Origin: Bathynomus jamesi
Lineage: Eukaryota > Arthropoda > Malacostraca > Isopoda > Cirolanidae
DNA: 64,000 nt
Direction of reading: 5' to 3'
NCBI GenBank assembly: GCA_023014485.1
Contig: JAJOZX010001727.1
Span: 67,001 to 131,000, forward strand
Below are positions 11,209-23,394 of this stretch, in pieces; position 1 is the stretch's first letter, and each line of letters starts with the position of its first letter. The position numbers were made by a program, and so were the translations under genes. Below the pieces are notes generated by a model. That model was not told the DNA's origin and ran no database searches. It worked only from the letters and a program-made list of their open reading frames with translations.

Positions 11209-13194
11209 TTACAAAAATAAGGTATTGTAAACCAGCAGTTGTCTGAACCAAGACTGCCATATAGGTGAGAGGTACATAGTATCTGAAGACGGGACATTGC
11301 ACAATAACACATTAGAGCTGTTTTGGACCCTAGTAATGAAATTATATATATTCTTCCGGATTAACATTTGGCTGGTAGGTAGGTTACGCGTAGTAAACAT
11401 AAAACTGGCACTGCACCAATTTGGTTCCCTACATAGCATACGAAAAATATTATTATAAGCAACAGAGAGTTTATTCATAACAGTTTTTGTGTTTTTCCAC
11501 GGTCCACCACAGATGGGATGTATACAATACAGTACAATAAGTTCTAAAAAGATAAGTTTTAACTGATTCTGAACACATACCAAATTTCCTTACTAGCATG
11601 TTACCCTGTACATACAGCTTTTTAAGTTGCCTCTCAATATCAAGTTCATCTCGCAGCTCGTGAGTAATTACATGACCTAAGTATTTACATGTGTCTTTGA
11701 CAGGTATTGTCTGCCCATTCATTTCAAAAGACCCACATGATACATGTTTCAGTAGATTATACCTAAAACTCAAAATACAACTCTGCCCCATTATAGGTGA
11801 TGTCATTTTGTATACCATATTGTTCACATATCTCTAATAGTACTCTCAGCCCGTGGGCAGAGCCGGATTAACCAATAGGCTGAAGTAGGCTATAGCCTAC
11901 CAGGTCACGAATATACCAGGCAACTTTTTCCAAATTTGAGGGAAACGCCAAACCAGAACAGGCCGCCGAACCCGAGAAACAGGCCGAACCAGAAGCTCCG
12001 CCTGACTCTGAAGAACCTGGAGTCATTATGTTTTATATAATCTTTTGAACCAAAGTATATCCAAAGGTTTTGTCTCACATGTACAGACTACAGTAGTAAA
12101 TTTGTTCGTTTCCTTGAACAATACTATTGTGAACAAGTGTTGTAGCTGCCAATACTGAGTATACATACCATAGGTTATTTTGTAGAATTACCAAACCTGA
12201 GTGTCTAGGCAGATGTTAGTGTGAGCCTAGACATGACAGGCTACTTTTACGATTAGCCTACCAGGCCTACTAGGGCTTAATCCGGCCCTGCCCATGGGGA
12301 GAAGGTGACAGAAGAACAAGGTCATCAGCATATATTAAATGATAAATTTTTCCTTTCCAATGACACAGCCAGTACGTACAGTTTTTAGTTAATTGGTAAG
12401 GTCATCCATGTATATACAGAAAAGATAGGATGATAATATACCCCCTTGCTTAACACCATCGGTTACCTTAAAGCCTGGTGATAGAGTGCTTTTCTATCTT
12501 ACAAACATGGTCTGCTCTGTACACCAGAATGCAAGTATCCTAAATATATATTTAGGCACCCCTCGACACAAGAATTTCTTGAAAAGTTTGTGATGGTTAA
12601 CTCTATCAAATGCTTTTGATGCATCCAGAAAACAGGAATGTACATTGCTATTTGACATCTTGTACTTTAGGACGGCTTCCTTTAGCATATAAATACACGT
12701 CAGTACCATGTTTCACTCTAAAGCCAAACTGATTGTCATAAGTCTGCAAGTAAGTACTTATCCTATTATAACTGACATATTCTAACATCTTAGAAAGTAT
12801 ACTGGCAAGTGCTATTGGCCTATAGTTATTCTTATCACAGATACTAGCACCCTTAATTTTAACAACTGGCAACAATACAACTGACAAAATGGACTGTGGC
12901 AAGTACCCATGTATCATACAGCTTGTGAAACACATTGCAAGCCAAGGTACGAGGGCTACAACATTTTAAATGTTCTGCTTGTATGCCATCTAGACCACAA
13001 CTTTTATCATCATCTAACCTATGAATAGCCTGCCAGATTTCTGAGTCATTAATTAGTAGCTCCTCAGAGCGTTCTACATTTAGGTATATATTTGGTCTAC
13101 CCCCCCCCCCCCCTGGACAATTAAATAGGGTTTCATAATGATTTTTCCACAGTTCTGCAATGTTTTTTGTACCATGCACACTAGCACCATGCAC
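11209..13194 (-). pseudogene. LINE reverse transcriptase (broken)
   Basis: Reading leftwards the frames give the finger region LDDDKSCGLDGIQAEHLK (13194-12859), NNYRPIALASILSKMLEY with FGFRVKHGTD (12935-12648), then CFLDASKAFDRVNHHKLFKK (12709-12494), the box before the catalytic core. The F/YADD core itself lies in the broken stretch before the MITE and was not read in frame. Thumb and C-terminal sequence follow (DTCKYLGHVITHELRDELD, 11827-11471; 11583-11209). Stops and frameshifts separate all parts. The clade was not fixed from sequence alone. Confidence 0.85.
11858..12290. mobile_element. hAT MITE with CAGRGCCGGATTAA ends
   Basis: TIRs are CAGAGCCGGATTAA (left) and TTAATCCGGCCCTG (right). 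The flanks CCCGTGGG (11850-11857) and CCCATGGG (12291-12298) are an 8-bp duplication with one change. It belongs with the elements at 37881 and 47560, which have the same ends. No coding sequence. Confidence 0.9.
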
Positions 13195-13329
13195 ACTAGG
13201 GTTGCCAGATTTTTCAAATGCTCATGCGGGACAAAAAATTTTCTGACGATTTTTTTTTAGACCAATTTTTTTTTCAAATTGAAACTATCAGAGATTTCTT
13301 CAACGGTTACAACAAACAAAATTAGAAAA

Positions 13330-13546
13330 CGCAGGTGGGTAACACAGATCACTTCCAATACCGTTGATTTTTTCCAATTCGGCATCGATGTATTCCGGAC
13401 TGGCGATCCTAAGGGCGCGGAGAAACATTGAAGAAAAAATGGCCTTCTTAGTGGGGGCGTCCTTAGGATCGCCAGTCCGGAACACATCGGTGCCGAATTG
13501 GAAAAAAATCAACGGTATTGGAAGTGATCTGTGTTACCCATCTGCG
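13330..13546. repeat. inverted repeat (foldback) of the PLE thumb region
   Basis: Arms 13330-13411 and 13458-13546 are about 90% identical inverted copies around a ~46-base loop. Each arm can be read as the same PLE segment, with FLRALRIASPEYIDAELEK on the minus strand and the matching plus-strand reading LRIASPEHIGAELEK. This marks it as a duplicated coding segment and not a structural terminus. Confidence 0.85.
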
Positions 13547-14150
13547 TTTATGGAATCTTGTCTCAACAAGGCAAAACGAACTTTCTATCGTGTCAATAAT
13601 AACACTCGTACTTCGTCAAAAAATATTTTAGTAATTTTAGTACTTCCATTTTTCCCGGGCTTTTTAGGCATTGCTAATGTACTTAAACTTTTGGATATTA
13701 ATGTAGTATTTTCATATAACAATATTGTGAAAAATATCATAGTAAAAAATAGCTCTACCAATAATTCAGGCATTATCTATAAAATTGGTTGTAAACAATG
13801 TGATTCCTTTTACATAGGTCAGACGGGAAAGGATTTTCATACACGTGTAAAACAGTATCAATATTCCGTTAGAACGGGACAGTCGTCCAGTGCCCTTTTT
13901 GTCCATTTGTCAGAGTTCTCCCACTGTATTGATTGGAATAATGCTTCAGTTTTGTTTCACTCTAGCAACATTGTTAATAGAAATATTCTTGAGTCTTCCA
14001 TTATCCAACTTACAAATAACTTCAACATAAGCAAAGGTCTTTTTCAACTCGATCCCGTTGTTTTGAATTCGTTCAGAACGGATTTAGACAAGAAGGGTAG
14101 AGTGCTAAACCTTTGTAAACTTGTATGCTTCTCTAATAACTTTTATTTTT
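13547..14150 (+). CDS. PLE GIY-YIG endonuclease domain
   Basis: An open frame running through 13364-14200. After a spacer it reads IIYKIGCKQCDSFYIGQTGK, the GIY-YIG core, with the catalytic-type Arg in DFHTRVKQYQYSVRTGQ, a following His (VHLSEFSHCIDW) and the conserved Glu in RNILESSIIQL. In PLEs this domain nicks target DNA for retrotransposition. The frame is intact across the domain, but its upstream part is only the inverted thumb fragment, so the protein cannot be complete. Related fragments lie at 52438-52641 and 62262-62610. Confidence 0.85.
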
Positions 14151-14160
14151 CAATTTATAT

Positions 14161-14191
<31 letters not shown>

Positions 14192-14420
14192 CGGACTTAG
14201 ACAAGAAGGGCAGAGTGCTAAAACCTGGGCAGATTTCCAGTATAAATTTGTATGCTCCTCTTACAAGTTTTAGTTTTCAATTTATTATTTATTTTTAATT
14301 AACTATAACATTGGTTGGAAACAATTCACTTGATCTTGTGTTGGATTCGGGCAAAGTGCTAAAATCGGTAGTTTTTCCTTACAAATTTGTATGCTCCTCC
14401 CACAATCCTTTAATTTTTTC
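14078..14420 (+). repeat. three diverged tandem copies of the PLE tail
   Basis: The motif GACAAGAAGGG(C/T)AGAGTGCTAAA followed by TTGTATGCTYCTC recurs near 14088, 14200 and, more diverged, 14345. The first copy is the end of the endonuclease frame. Confidence 0.7.
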
Positions 14421-14530
14421 TCCCTTTATTATATATATATATATTTTTTATTTTTTTGTAACCTATATATAGGCTGTAACTTTTTATGTACTTCAATGTT
14501 CCTGAGGATGCCATTAGATGAAAGCGCTTG

Positions 14531-14606
14531 AGCACCATTCTGTGTTTCCTTTCCTTTGTGGTTTTATTCATCATAAATATTTTTCACGTGTTACTTTCGT
14601 AAAATA

Positions 14607-14655
<49 letters not shown>

Positions 14656-15100
14656 AACGTACGGCCACATACGCAGTGTCCTCCTTTTTGGAAATGGCCA
14701 CCCTACCTGAGAATAATTTTCTTTTATAAAGGTAACAGTCCAAGGAAATGCTTAATCTCGAAATTAGCACGTTTTTATTCTTATGTTAATATAAATCTGA
14801 GCATCCTAATTGCGGTTTGGATTAAATATTATGTTACTAATCAGATTTTTATCATAATTTTTATATTTTTTATAATATAATTTTTATATTTTTATTCATA
14901 ATGTGTCTTAGTAGTAGCTAGTTAATCATCTCTAACTGAAAAGCTCATCATGAACGTACATAAAAATTATTTATCTCTATTTCAATTAATTATACTTCTA
15001 TGATTAGTTCGAAGTTCGACCCCCCCTTGGCAAATTTCTGGGTACGCCCCTGAGTCCCATTCACACCACCCCCTGTCTGCGGCCTGCCCGAAATTTCATT
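14531..15100. other. unassigned AT-rich spacer
   Basis: (TA)n at about 14610-14652. The stretch at 15015-15090 looks like an eroded repeat edge. No gene seen. Confidence 0.5.
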
Positions 15101-15105
15101 CTTTA

Positions 15106-16612
15106 TGTGAAAAATGCTCTGTATAATTGGTTCCCAATTAACCCACCCCTAATATCTCCAGTCTAACTATAGAGTAGGTTAAGCCTAGCCTTGTAGGGGT
15201 CAGCCTAGAGGTTCCGGAAATGGTCCAGAGCGGGCAGAGTAAATTGAGGTCCACAGTAGAATTCCTCACCAAATTAGGTTAGGGTAATTTACCTTAGCCT
15301 TTGTTAAGCTATGAGTTGATGCTAGGTCTTAGACCACAATGTAGGCCTAATTTAACTGGACCTAGTTTATATGTTATCACTAAACTGGGGTTTAGAAATA
15401 CAACTGTTCACTTACTGAGTGTTATTAAATAAGTCCTGATTTCTTTTTGGAGTCTTTCTTCTAGTTGCTTAATTTTTGAGAGCGTACTTGCTGGTGGAGA
15501 TCTTTTAATGTTTGTTAGCCCCTTTGTTCGTCATGCCGTTCTTGATGCAAGTTCTTTGTTCCCCGGCTTTTTCCACCAGCGTCCTTTTTGTTTGTTGGTT
15601 GATCGATAGTGTATCATCATCATTCAGTGTTGCCATTTCTACATATTTATCTGTGCATCTACAGATTTTATGCTTTGTTTCAGATTTTCAGATTTTTCCC
15701 CCAAAATGGGCGAAATCTATAGATTTCTAAAATTTATGATTTTTTTTATGCTTCTTTTCAGATTTTTCTTCAAAATGGGCAAAATTTGCCGATTTCTAAG
15801 ATTGAGTTTTTTTTTACTAACCACTACGGACTACACTGGATATTACAGTAATATTACCGAGTTTCTCCATGAGAACCAACAAATTATTTTCGTGCGCCAC
15901 CTGTCAGTAGAGAGTGGCAACATAACAAACACGCCACACTCAGCTGACTGTGCGTCGGTTCTTACTAAGTCATCAACAAAACACACTGCTAAAGAAAGCA
16001 AAGGGTGGAATCTACAGTACAGATAAATAGCCCTGTTGTTGTTAATGATAATGTTCATTCCATAATTCCAGTACAGCACAAAATTATGTATTTTATTGAA
16101 TTCCTTTTTCCATTTTGTATATATGCATCCTTATTTTGTTGCTGTATACTTGTTCTTTCTATTTGCTGCTTTTTTCTAGATCATTCTTAAACTGGCCTAT
16201 AGACGTAGCTTGAATAGTATTCTGGTTTAAAATATTCAGTTTATCTACCTTTCATTCACTAAATTTTGTTTAATTGACCATTTTTGTATTTCTGTTTGGA
16301 ATTATGAATATTATTGTATATGTTACTTACAAAAATAAACTTTAAAATCAAATGGTAGTTTACAGATTTTGTCTACAGATATTTTTATTGAAACTACAGA
16401 TTTCTACAGCTATTTTGACACTAATCTTCAGATTTTCATTATTTTTGGATGGCAACGCTGAGTGTATGTCTACTACCGAGCACGCTCTATCACACAGTAT
16501 ATAAATACTAGTGTGGAGAATAACTCTGGTGAGCAACCAATTGGTTTCATCCACCCAGTTATTGACATAAAAGGAGTTTAATAATTGTTAGAGTAACTAC
16601 CTACCTACTCAG
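15106..16612 (-). repeat. solo LTR of family A, left part (holds an 846-bp insert)
   Basis: Reverse complement of the element A LTR, diverged. The LTR 3' end (TGTGAAAAATGCTCTG) starts at 15106; the part after the insert (16461-16612) ends in the hAT target duplication. The other part is 26741-26798. Together they are flanked by CTTTA at 15101-15105 and 26799-26803, the 5-bp duplication of an LTR element that recombined to a solo LTR. Confidence 0.9.
15615..16460. mobile_element. non-autonomous DNA element inside the solo LTR
   Basis: Ends are CAGTGTTGCCATTTC (15625) and TGGATGGCAACGCTG (to 16460), inverted to each other. AGTGTAT occurs just before a 10-base CATCATCATT extension (15608-15614) and just after the right end (16461-16467), so it is the likely target duplication. 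Inside are repeats of CAGATTTTTC...CAAAATGGGC. No transposase is recognised in its frames. Confidence 0.75.
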
Positions 16613-16736
16613 TAGGGATGTGCCGGATAACAGCTATTATCCGGTATCCTGTATCCGGCCGGATAGATGTCAGTATCCAGCCGGATAGCGGGATATTTAT
16701 GATAGTCTTTTTTGTAATGGGAATACCATCTGGGCC

Positions 16737-17329
16737 TGTTATTTATTTATTTGTTGGGTTCAAAATCCCAGCTGAGCCGTGAACGGCCAAGTTCTAAAGG
16801 GCCAGTTCAACCTACAGCCCAAGTTAGGCTAAAATTAAAACTTACAGATTTGAGATCCTATTAGGTCCTACCTCAGGGTTGCTGACTCGATGTGGGCCTA
16901 CCTTAGGCCTCAGTTGTATGAATTTAAGATAAAAACAAAAGGGGCACTATTTATGGTCTTCTTTCTCAACCTTGCAACAACAACACAACCTGGACTATTG
17001 CACGATGCAACAATCTTGTATCTAAACAACCAAACTGAATTGCAAGAGAGCTCTCTATAAGACCACACCCTGTAAGTACGACGTTCCACAAACGAGTAGA
17101 AAGGACGCGCAGCGCCCCAAATGATGCCACCAGAGTGGCCAAACAATGATGCCATAAGAGCCCAAAAATGCTAGCTCTAAATTAAGTTAATTTTTCACTA
17201 ACCTTACAATTATGAGATGGATATATATACACCTTAACTTAATATATACAAGCAATGCTGCATCAATCAGCTTAGTCATCATATCGCCTTGGGACAACAA
17301 TGGTTCTTCCTCTTCTAGATTTTCTAACA
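16737..17329 (-). repeat. 3' LTR of element B
   Basis: 593 bp. On the minus strand it runs TGTTAGAAAATC... to ...AAATAACA. It differs from the 5' LTR mainly by a 15-base insertion near 16790-16805. Confidence 0.95.
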
Positions 17330-17472
17330 CTCCCCACCGAAGAGGCATTGTTGTCATTACCTTCTGCAAGGTTAGCCAAGCCTTCTCCATGAGGCTGTAA
17401 CTCAAATGTTTCATCTTGACTATCTGTGTTTTTGCTGATTTCTAAAGCATAGAGTTTTTGTATAGGTCTCTT

Positions 17473-18549
17473 TTACTTTCCTCCTGAAGTCTTTACTAGT
17501 GCAGACCTAACTAAATTGTCTTTGCCAACAAACAACTCTTCAATTATGCCAAGTTTCCAGCATTGCCTTGGTCTTTCATCCCCAATCATTACCACTTCCT
17601 CCACCTTGATACAATTTGCATTGGAGCCCTTTACCTTGCCTGATGGGTAATAATTGAGTTCTGGCAAGTATTCTATCTGCCACCTCTTCCATAACTGATC
17701 TTGTAGCTCTTCAAGGTACCTGAACCGTCTAGTTAACTCTCCTTGAGTGCTCTGGATAGGCTGCAAGTCTTCTGGCACACTGGGGCTTGATGTTAATCGT
17801 TTACCACAAAGAAAATGATTTGGTGTCAATGGCTCCGCATCCTGCATACTGTTATAAACAAAAGTGATAGGCCTACTGTTCACCATTGCTTCTACTTCAC
17901 ATAAAACAGTGCAGAATTCTTCTTTGCTCAAATGAGCATTAGCTAAAAGTTTCTTTAATGGACACTTTACACTTCTCACTAGCCTTTCCCAAAATCCTCC
18001 CCACCATGGTGCTCTCTCAACAATAAACTCCCACTGTACCCCTTGGTGTGAAAAGTAGGATTGGAATCCTTCCTCTTTTAGCAAGGACCAAATTTCTTGG
18101 AGTTCCTTTGCAGCCTTTTTGAAGGTTTTTGCATTATCCGATATGATTTTATTTGGGAAACCCCTTCTGTTCACAAACCTTTTAAAGGCCAAAAGAAATA
18201 CATCACTACTTAAGTTGCTTACCAACTCCAAATGGATTGCTCTGGTGGTAGCACAGGTGAAAAGACATATATAACCTTTGTTAGACTCCCCTCGCTCATA
18301 CACATAGACTGGCCCTGCAAAGTCTACTCCCACTACATCAAATGGGGCAGTATAGACACACCGTTCTCTTGGAAGTGGAGCCACCTTTTCATAATAAGGC
18401 TTTGCACTCCAACGCTTGCAAACCACACATTTATGCACGACCTTTTTTACTACTTGTCTAATTTTGGGAATCCAAAACTGTTGTCTGATCTCTATTATCA
18501 CTTCTCTAACTCCAGCATGTAACAGCTTATGATGAGTATCCAGGATCAA
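17473..18549 (-). pseudogene. BEL/Pao integrase, element B
   Basis: A long open frame, about 358 codons. The zinc-binding region begins DTHHKLLHAGVREVI and ends VHKCVVCKRW. The catalytic core shows GVDFAGPVYV (Asp), KIISDNAKTF (Asp) and APWWGGFWERLVRSVK (Glu), then NSRPITFVYN, EPLTPNHFLCG and the C-terminal segment VGKDNLVRSALVKT. It integrates the cDNA copy. This frame looks intact, and it is the best preserved part of element B. The start shown is the first Met; the real polyprotein would read through from RNase H. Confidence 0.92.
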
Positions 18550-18617
18550 AAGGTCACAAAGTGCCCCCCAGAAGGTAACAAAATTGGATGTCTTTTCTCC
18601 TCTGGAAGCCCAGAAAA

Positions 18618-19505
18618 CTATAGTCTACCTCCTACTCTCAATAAATCCTGATCCAAAAACACATCCAAACCCTTGAGAGCAGAATGTGTTGGTAGAACCT
18701 GTAATGGATGGCTGGTGAGCAATTCCCTCTCTTCACCAAATTTTTCCTTCTGCACATATCCCACCCAGTATTTCCTGGCTTGCTGAATCTCGTTACTGTT
18801 CAGAATTCCTTCCCTTCTTGGTTCTCCCTTAATATTGTTGGTAAATCTATATACCCATGCTGTCACTCTTAACAATCTTTTCAGACTGCTAATGTCCTCA
18901 AGCCTCAATATGGGGTCCTGCTGCATAACTTGACAACTGTTCACAGCTCATTTTCTCACCTCACTCACCCATGCTTCTTCAGCCTGGCATTCTCCTACAA
19001 TAGGCTGATTAGAAGGCCAGTTTTCACTTCCAAGTTTTAGCCACTCCGGCCCATTCCACCACAAACTTGACTGTGCAAGATCTTTCACTGAAATTCCTCG
19101 TGTTGGTAAATCAGCGGGGTTTTGGGTGCCTGGACAATGCTTCCATTGCTTGGGATCTGTGCGCGCTTGAATTTCCTCCACCCTATTGGCAACAAATGGT
19201 TTCCATTTCCTTGCCTGACTTCTTAACCAGTGCCAAACTATAGTGGAGTCTGTCCAATAATAGCTTGGAATTTCATAGAGGGCCAAAGACTTTTGCACTG
19301 TAACTGCAAGCCGACTAGCAATAACTGCACCCATCAATTCCAACCTTGGAACAGAAAGCCTTTTCAAAGGTGCTACTCTGCTCTTTGCAGCAACCAACTT
19401 GCAACTTACTTCCTCTTACAATGCGCCTTTTATATAAATACAAGTTGCATAGGCTTCCTCACTTGCATCACAAAAGATGTGCAGCTCCAAATTGCCTGGA
19501 CTATT
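18618..19505 (-). pseudogene. BEL/Pao RNase H and linker, element B (one stop, one shift)
   Basis: From about 19505 the minus strand reads HIFCDASEEAYATCIYI (first catalytic Asp), one in-frame stop, then SVPRLELMGAVIASRLA (Glu), YYWTDSTIVWHWL (Asp) and NPADLPTRGI. The linker 18944-18618 includes KRLLRVTAWVYRFTNN and IQQARKYWVGYVQKEKF, normally fused to integrase. Only a few changes would separate this from an open frame. Confidence 0.88.
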
Positions 19506-19655
19506 GTTCAACTCCCCAAAGTACCATCTTGGGATTTCAATGTCTCCAAGATGTGCCAATTCTTTGAACCAATATTTCCACCTTACCACCATATGATCAG
19601 ATAACTCTTGGTCCCAACCAAGTCCAATTTCCCAGAGGCTCTGAAACCAAATTTT

Positions 19656-21134
19656 TTACTTTATCACAAATGGAGCCAGGAATCCAAGAGGATCAAAGAC
19701 CTTTGAAGCCAAACTAAGAGCTGTACGTTTTGTCCACCTTGTCTCATTCTCAGCCAGCTCTACTAAAGATTTCCCATTGAAGGTAAACAAATCATCTCCT
19801 TGCTGCCAAACAATGCCTAGCACCTTTGCGTCTATTGCCCACAACTCCTTAATACCAGAATCCTCAATACTTTCTGCTGCATCAGGTACTACACAGGACT
19901 GACTCATAAACTCTTGTATTTGAGAATGATTGGTCTACCATTTTCTAAGTTCCATGCCAGCCTCCCTCATTATACCTCTAGCCTCCATGAATATCTGTTT
20001 AGCCATTTCTGTATTATCCACGGAACACAGCAAATCATCAACATAAAATTTTTTCCTTATGTGTTCAATAGTATTAGGATAGACTTCAGAATATTTTTTA
20101 AAATGGTACTGCAAAGTAGCTGCCAACAGAAATGGACTAGAGCTGAGGCCAAACAACACTGACTTCATTCTATATGCTTGAACCTTAGGTTCATTTTCCA
20201 ACAAGTCTTTCGTATCCACCCACAGATACCTTACTGCATCTCTGTCCTCTGGTTTTAACTTTATCCGCAAAAAAGCTTGCTTCACATCTGCAGTCAATGC
20301 TACTCTACCAAACCTGACTCTCAGTAACAAGGAAAATAAATCTGCATTTAAATTTGGCCTAGCATCCAAACAGTCATTCAAGGACACACCACCTTTGTCC
20401 TTGGCTGAGCCATCAAAAACTACCCTCAGTTTAGTGGTAGTTTTGTCTCGCCGTACCACTGCATGGTGTGGCAGATAATGTGCCTCCTGGTTCACCAGCT
20501 CACCTTGCACCCTTTCAGCATAGCCCTCCCTTACATAGCTTAGAATGGCCTCATTGTATTCAATTAACAACTCCTCATTCTTTCTTAGCCTGTACAGTGA
20601 AGTCTCCAACCTCCGATTAGCTAGCTGAAGGTTTGAACCGGGTTTGCAAGAATCCTTCCAAGGGAGGCCAACTTCATAGCAACCATCTCTAAACCCAATC
20701 CCTTTTTCAAATTGCTCTAAAACATCATTGTTCACTGTACTTGCCTGTTTGTCCTTTATGCCAATGGATTCAAGTTCCCAAAATGCTTTCAAATGCCTTT
20801 CCAAACCATGGCTGTTCTCCTCAATCTTAACAAAAAGAGCCTTAACTTCCATTTCATTGCAATAGCTACCATGTAGCATCCAGCCTAGCTTACTTTCAAT
20901 AGCTACCGGGCCTTGAGATGTGCGGACAATATTACCAGTGATGAAGTCCCAATAATAGTCAGCTTCAATCAAAAGACTAATATCTTCTGTTCCTTCAAAC
21001 TTATTATTGCCCAAATTAATTCCTTTAACTTGCAATTCTTGGACACATGCCATATCTAAACAAGTAGTGACTGGAGCACAAAGTTCCTCGATCTCTACAG
21101 CTTGGACCTTGATAGTGGGACTTTGCGGTAACAA
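19656..21134 (-). pseudogene. BEL/Pao reverse transcriptase, element B
   Basis: Frame 21134-19935 (399 codons) contains the segment after protease (LLIEADYYWDFITG, GWMLHGSY), then LRVVFDGSAKDKGGVSLNDC, LTADVKQAFLRI, VLFGLSSSPFLLAATL and the catalytic box FYVDDLLCSVDN, with both Asp residues kept. Frame 19907-19656 continues with the connection region (KVLGIVWQQGDDLFTF). The join at about 19920 is a frameshift. Polymerase motifs themselves look functional. Confidence 0.92.
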
Positions 21135-22890
21135 CCCTTAACCAGAACTTCTACCTTCTTAAATTTGGTTCGGTTTTGAACGGAACCCCCAAACCCAGAA
21201 ATTCTTAAATTTTCCCTCTTAAGTTCTTTAAACTTCAATTTTTTGGAAATTCTGGTCTTAATAAAGCTACACTGGCTACCACTATCAAACAACACTCTTA
21301 CAGTAGCTTCTCCATCATTCCCAATTAATAAGGCTGCAGTTGTTTGCAATAATCCCCCTTTACTTTTACTCCCTTGCATAGCAGTGGCATGTGCCACTGA
21401 TGTCTCTACTTCTGGGGTAGGCCTACTAGGAGTGTTTTCACACAATAATGGCTGATGCCTACCATGACATTTTTTGCACAAAATTTTAAACTTACAAAAC
21501 TTTGCTCTGTGACTTTTCAAAAAACATTTAAAACATGCTGTGGACTTAGTTACCCTGTCCTTTCTCTCCTCAAAAGGTAAAGCCTCAGCCACCTCACATT
21601 TATATGACTTGTGGTTGCCTTCGCAAAATATGCATTCCTTGATTCCCTTTAATTTATTCTCAGAGGTAGGCTGACCATATTTCCTTGAGACAAAAACGGG
21701 ACATTGGGATGGCAAAAAAGGGACGGGGTTATGTAATATTCTTTATTCATGAAAAAGTAAGTACATAAACCGGGACAAAATTGACATTTTTATTAAAACG
21801 ACGGGACGGCCAGGAAATATAAAACAAACGGTACTGTCCCGTTCAAAATGGTACGTATGGTCAGCCTACTCAGAGGAGGCATGTAGAGCTGACACTGTAC
21901 CTGGGCTAATCCTTTTTGTAGAAACTTTGGTGCTGTGCCTGCCTTTGTCCCCTTGTTTAACATCCCACTGTGCAAACTCAATTCCCTCTCGTCTTGCTAA
22001 TTCTGTGCCTAAAAGACTTAACATCTGCTGAAGGGGGATGTACACATGTTCTGTAGAGTGTCCCCTACTTAATTCAAGCAAAATTGAGCTAGGCAATTTA
22101 GACTCCAGTATAGTAACCAACATTATACCATACCTTTCCATTCCTACACCCAAGTTGTCCAGGGACCTAGTTCTAACTTCAAATTCATCATATAACTGCC
22201 GTAACTCCTTGACACTATTAGGATTATTAACAGGAGGTACAGCTAAAAGTTCACGGAGGTGGCTTTTAATTAAGATCTCTGGCTTCCAAACCGTTCCTTT
22301 AATATATCCCAAGCCACATTATAATTAGCCTCTGTTAATGCTAATCCTGCTATTGTCTTTGCTGCCTCCCCTTCCAAGAGGGACTGCAAATAATTAAACT
22401 TCTCCACCGCACTTAACACTTGACTAGAATGAACTGCTGATTGAAAACTGTCTGCCCATCCTTGCCATTCCTGAATACTCCCAGTAAATGTTTTGAGTAC
22501 AAGCCTCGGTAATTGAACTGCAGATCTGTTAACCTTAACTTCACAAACATCATTTGTTGAGTGTTGTGTTTCATTATTAGACCTGGTCTCTAACTGTAAT
22601 GAGCTGCTAAACTCTTTTGCTCGGTGGCCTACTTTAATTATATCATCAATAATCTCTTCAAAATAAATTATGTTATTTTCTATTTCATCCTCTTCTATAA
22701 GAGCCTCAATTTTAACATTTACTTCACTTAGACTCAGCCCGGAAAGCTGCGCAGTCACTAATCTTAAATCCTCTTGCTCTATGGCAGAATCTATTGTGGC
22801 AATGACCTTTGTAATTAGACCTTTGTAGGCGCTTCTCCTTTTTTTAAACTTGTTCAATTCAGATGCACTCATATTCAATGCAAACAACAA
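21095..22890 (-). pseudogene. BEL/Pao gag and protease, element B (frameshift and MITE)
   Basis: The N-terminal part (22890-22270) starts MSASELNKFKKRRSAYKG at an internal Met and has the conserved LKTFTGSIQEWQGWADSFQS and VEKFNYLQSLLEGEAAKTI. It carries on in another frame (22312-21866, ELRQLYDEFEVRTRSLDNLG). A 202-bp MITE then interrupts it. After it (to 21095) are zinc-binding motifs CIFCEGNHKSYKC, CFKCFLKSHRAKFC and CKKCHGRHQPLLC, and the protease active site VLFDSGSQCSFI, which is intact. Confidence 0.9.
21667..21868. mobile_element. hAT MITE in element B gag
   Basis: 202 bp with 12-bp TIRs TAGGCTGACCAT / ATGGTCAGCCTA and a perfect 8-bp duplication CTCAGAGG (21659-21666 and 21869-21876). 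No coding sequence. It is the innermost insertion of the nest. Confidence 0.95.
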
Positions 22891-23071
22891 TTGGGCTCAA
22901 TGCCAAATGAGCTGAATTGGCAGAAATACTTAACCAAACTGATCAAACGTAAATTTTGCTTTTTTCAAATAAACTGAATTGCTAGGTGGGATACTAACCA
23001 ACCACCAGTATGGAATACCAATTTTTCCACCCAAGTAACTGGTGCACCGAAGTCTGCAACCTTCGCCTACG

Positions 23072-23298
23072 AATAATAAACCAAATTTAAACAAACAGGT
23101 AAAATGTAGGCCAAAAACAACGACAGACGAGTGGCCAAGTTTCGCAATTGGGCGACCAAACTTTCTACCCTGGGACCTTAATTCAATAATAAACCAAAAT
23201 TAACCAAACCGGTAAAAATGTAGGCCAAAAACAACGACAGACGAGTGGCCAAGTTTCGCAATTGGGCGACCAAACTTTCTACCCTGGGACCTTAACTC
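23072..23298 (-). repeat. 113-bp tandem duplication in element B leader
   Basis: Two head-to-tail copies (23072-23184 and 23185-23298) with few differences, between the primer-binding site and gag. They contain CAACGACAGACGAGTGGCC. Confidence 0.92.
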
Positions 23299-23394
23299 AA
23301 TAATGCTCAACCCGTCTAGGCCTAACTTGGGCTACAATTTGCACAACCAGAACTTTGCCGAAAAATAGTCACTGACTCAGTCTTGGGCTAGAAT

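Larger units (their letters stand above)
10658..13194 (-). mobile_element. non-LTR retrotransposon (LINE), 5'-truncated
   Basis: Minus-strand LINE with its 3' end next to a (TA)n tract at 10657 and its 5' part lost near 13194. A hAT MITE is inserted at 11858-12290. The 3' UTR motif (TTGCGGATCATTCACAATCC) occurs twice, at about 10680 and 11043, so the 3' end is duplicated. Confidence 0.85.
13330..14530 (+). mobile_element. Penelope-like element, partial, with inverted duplication
   Basis: Contains a reverse-transcriptase thumb fragment in both orientations, a GIY-YIG endonuclease, three diverged copies of the C-terminal tail and the PLE terminal motif (GATGAAAGCGCTTGAGCACC near 14518) followed by ...TTTTATTCATCAT and a (TA)n tract. 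The polymerase core is missing. Confidence 0.85.

Noticed and set aside
21793..21981. Minus-strand frame across the MITE in element B
   Set aside because: It is a chimera of MITE and gag in a different frame.
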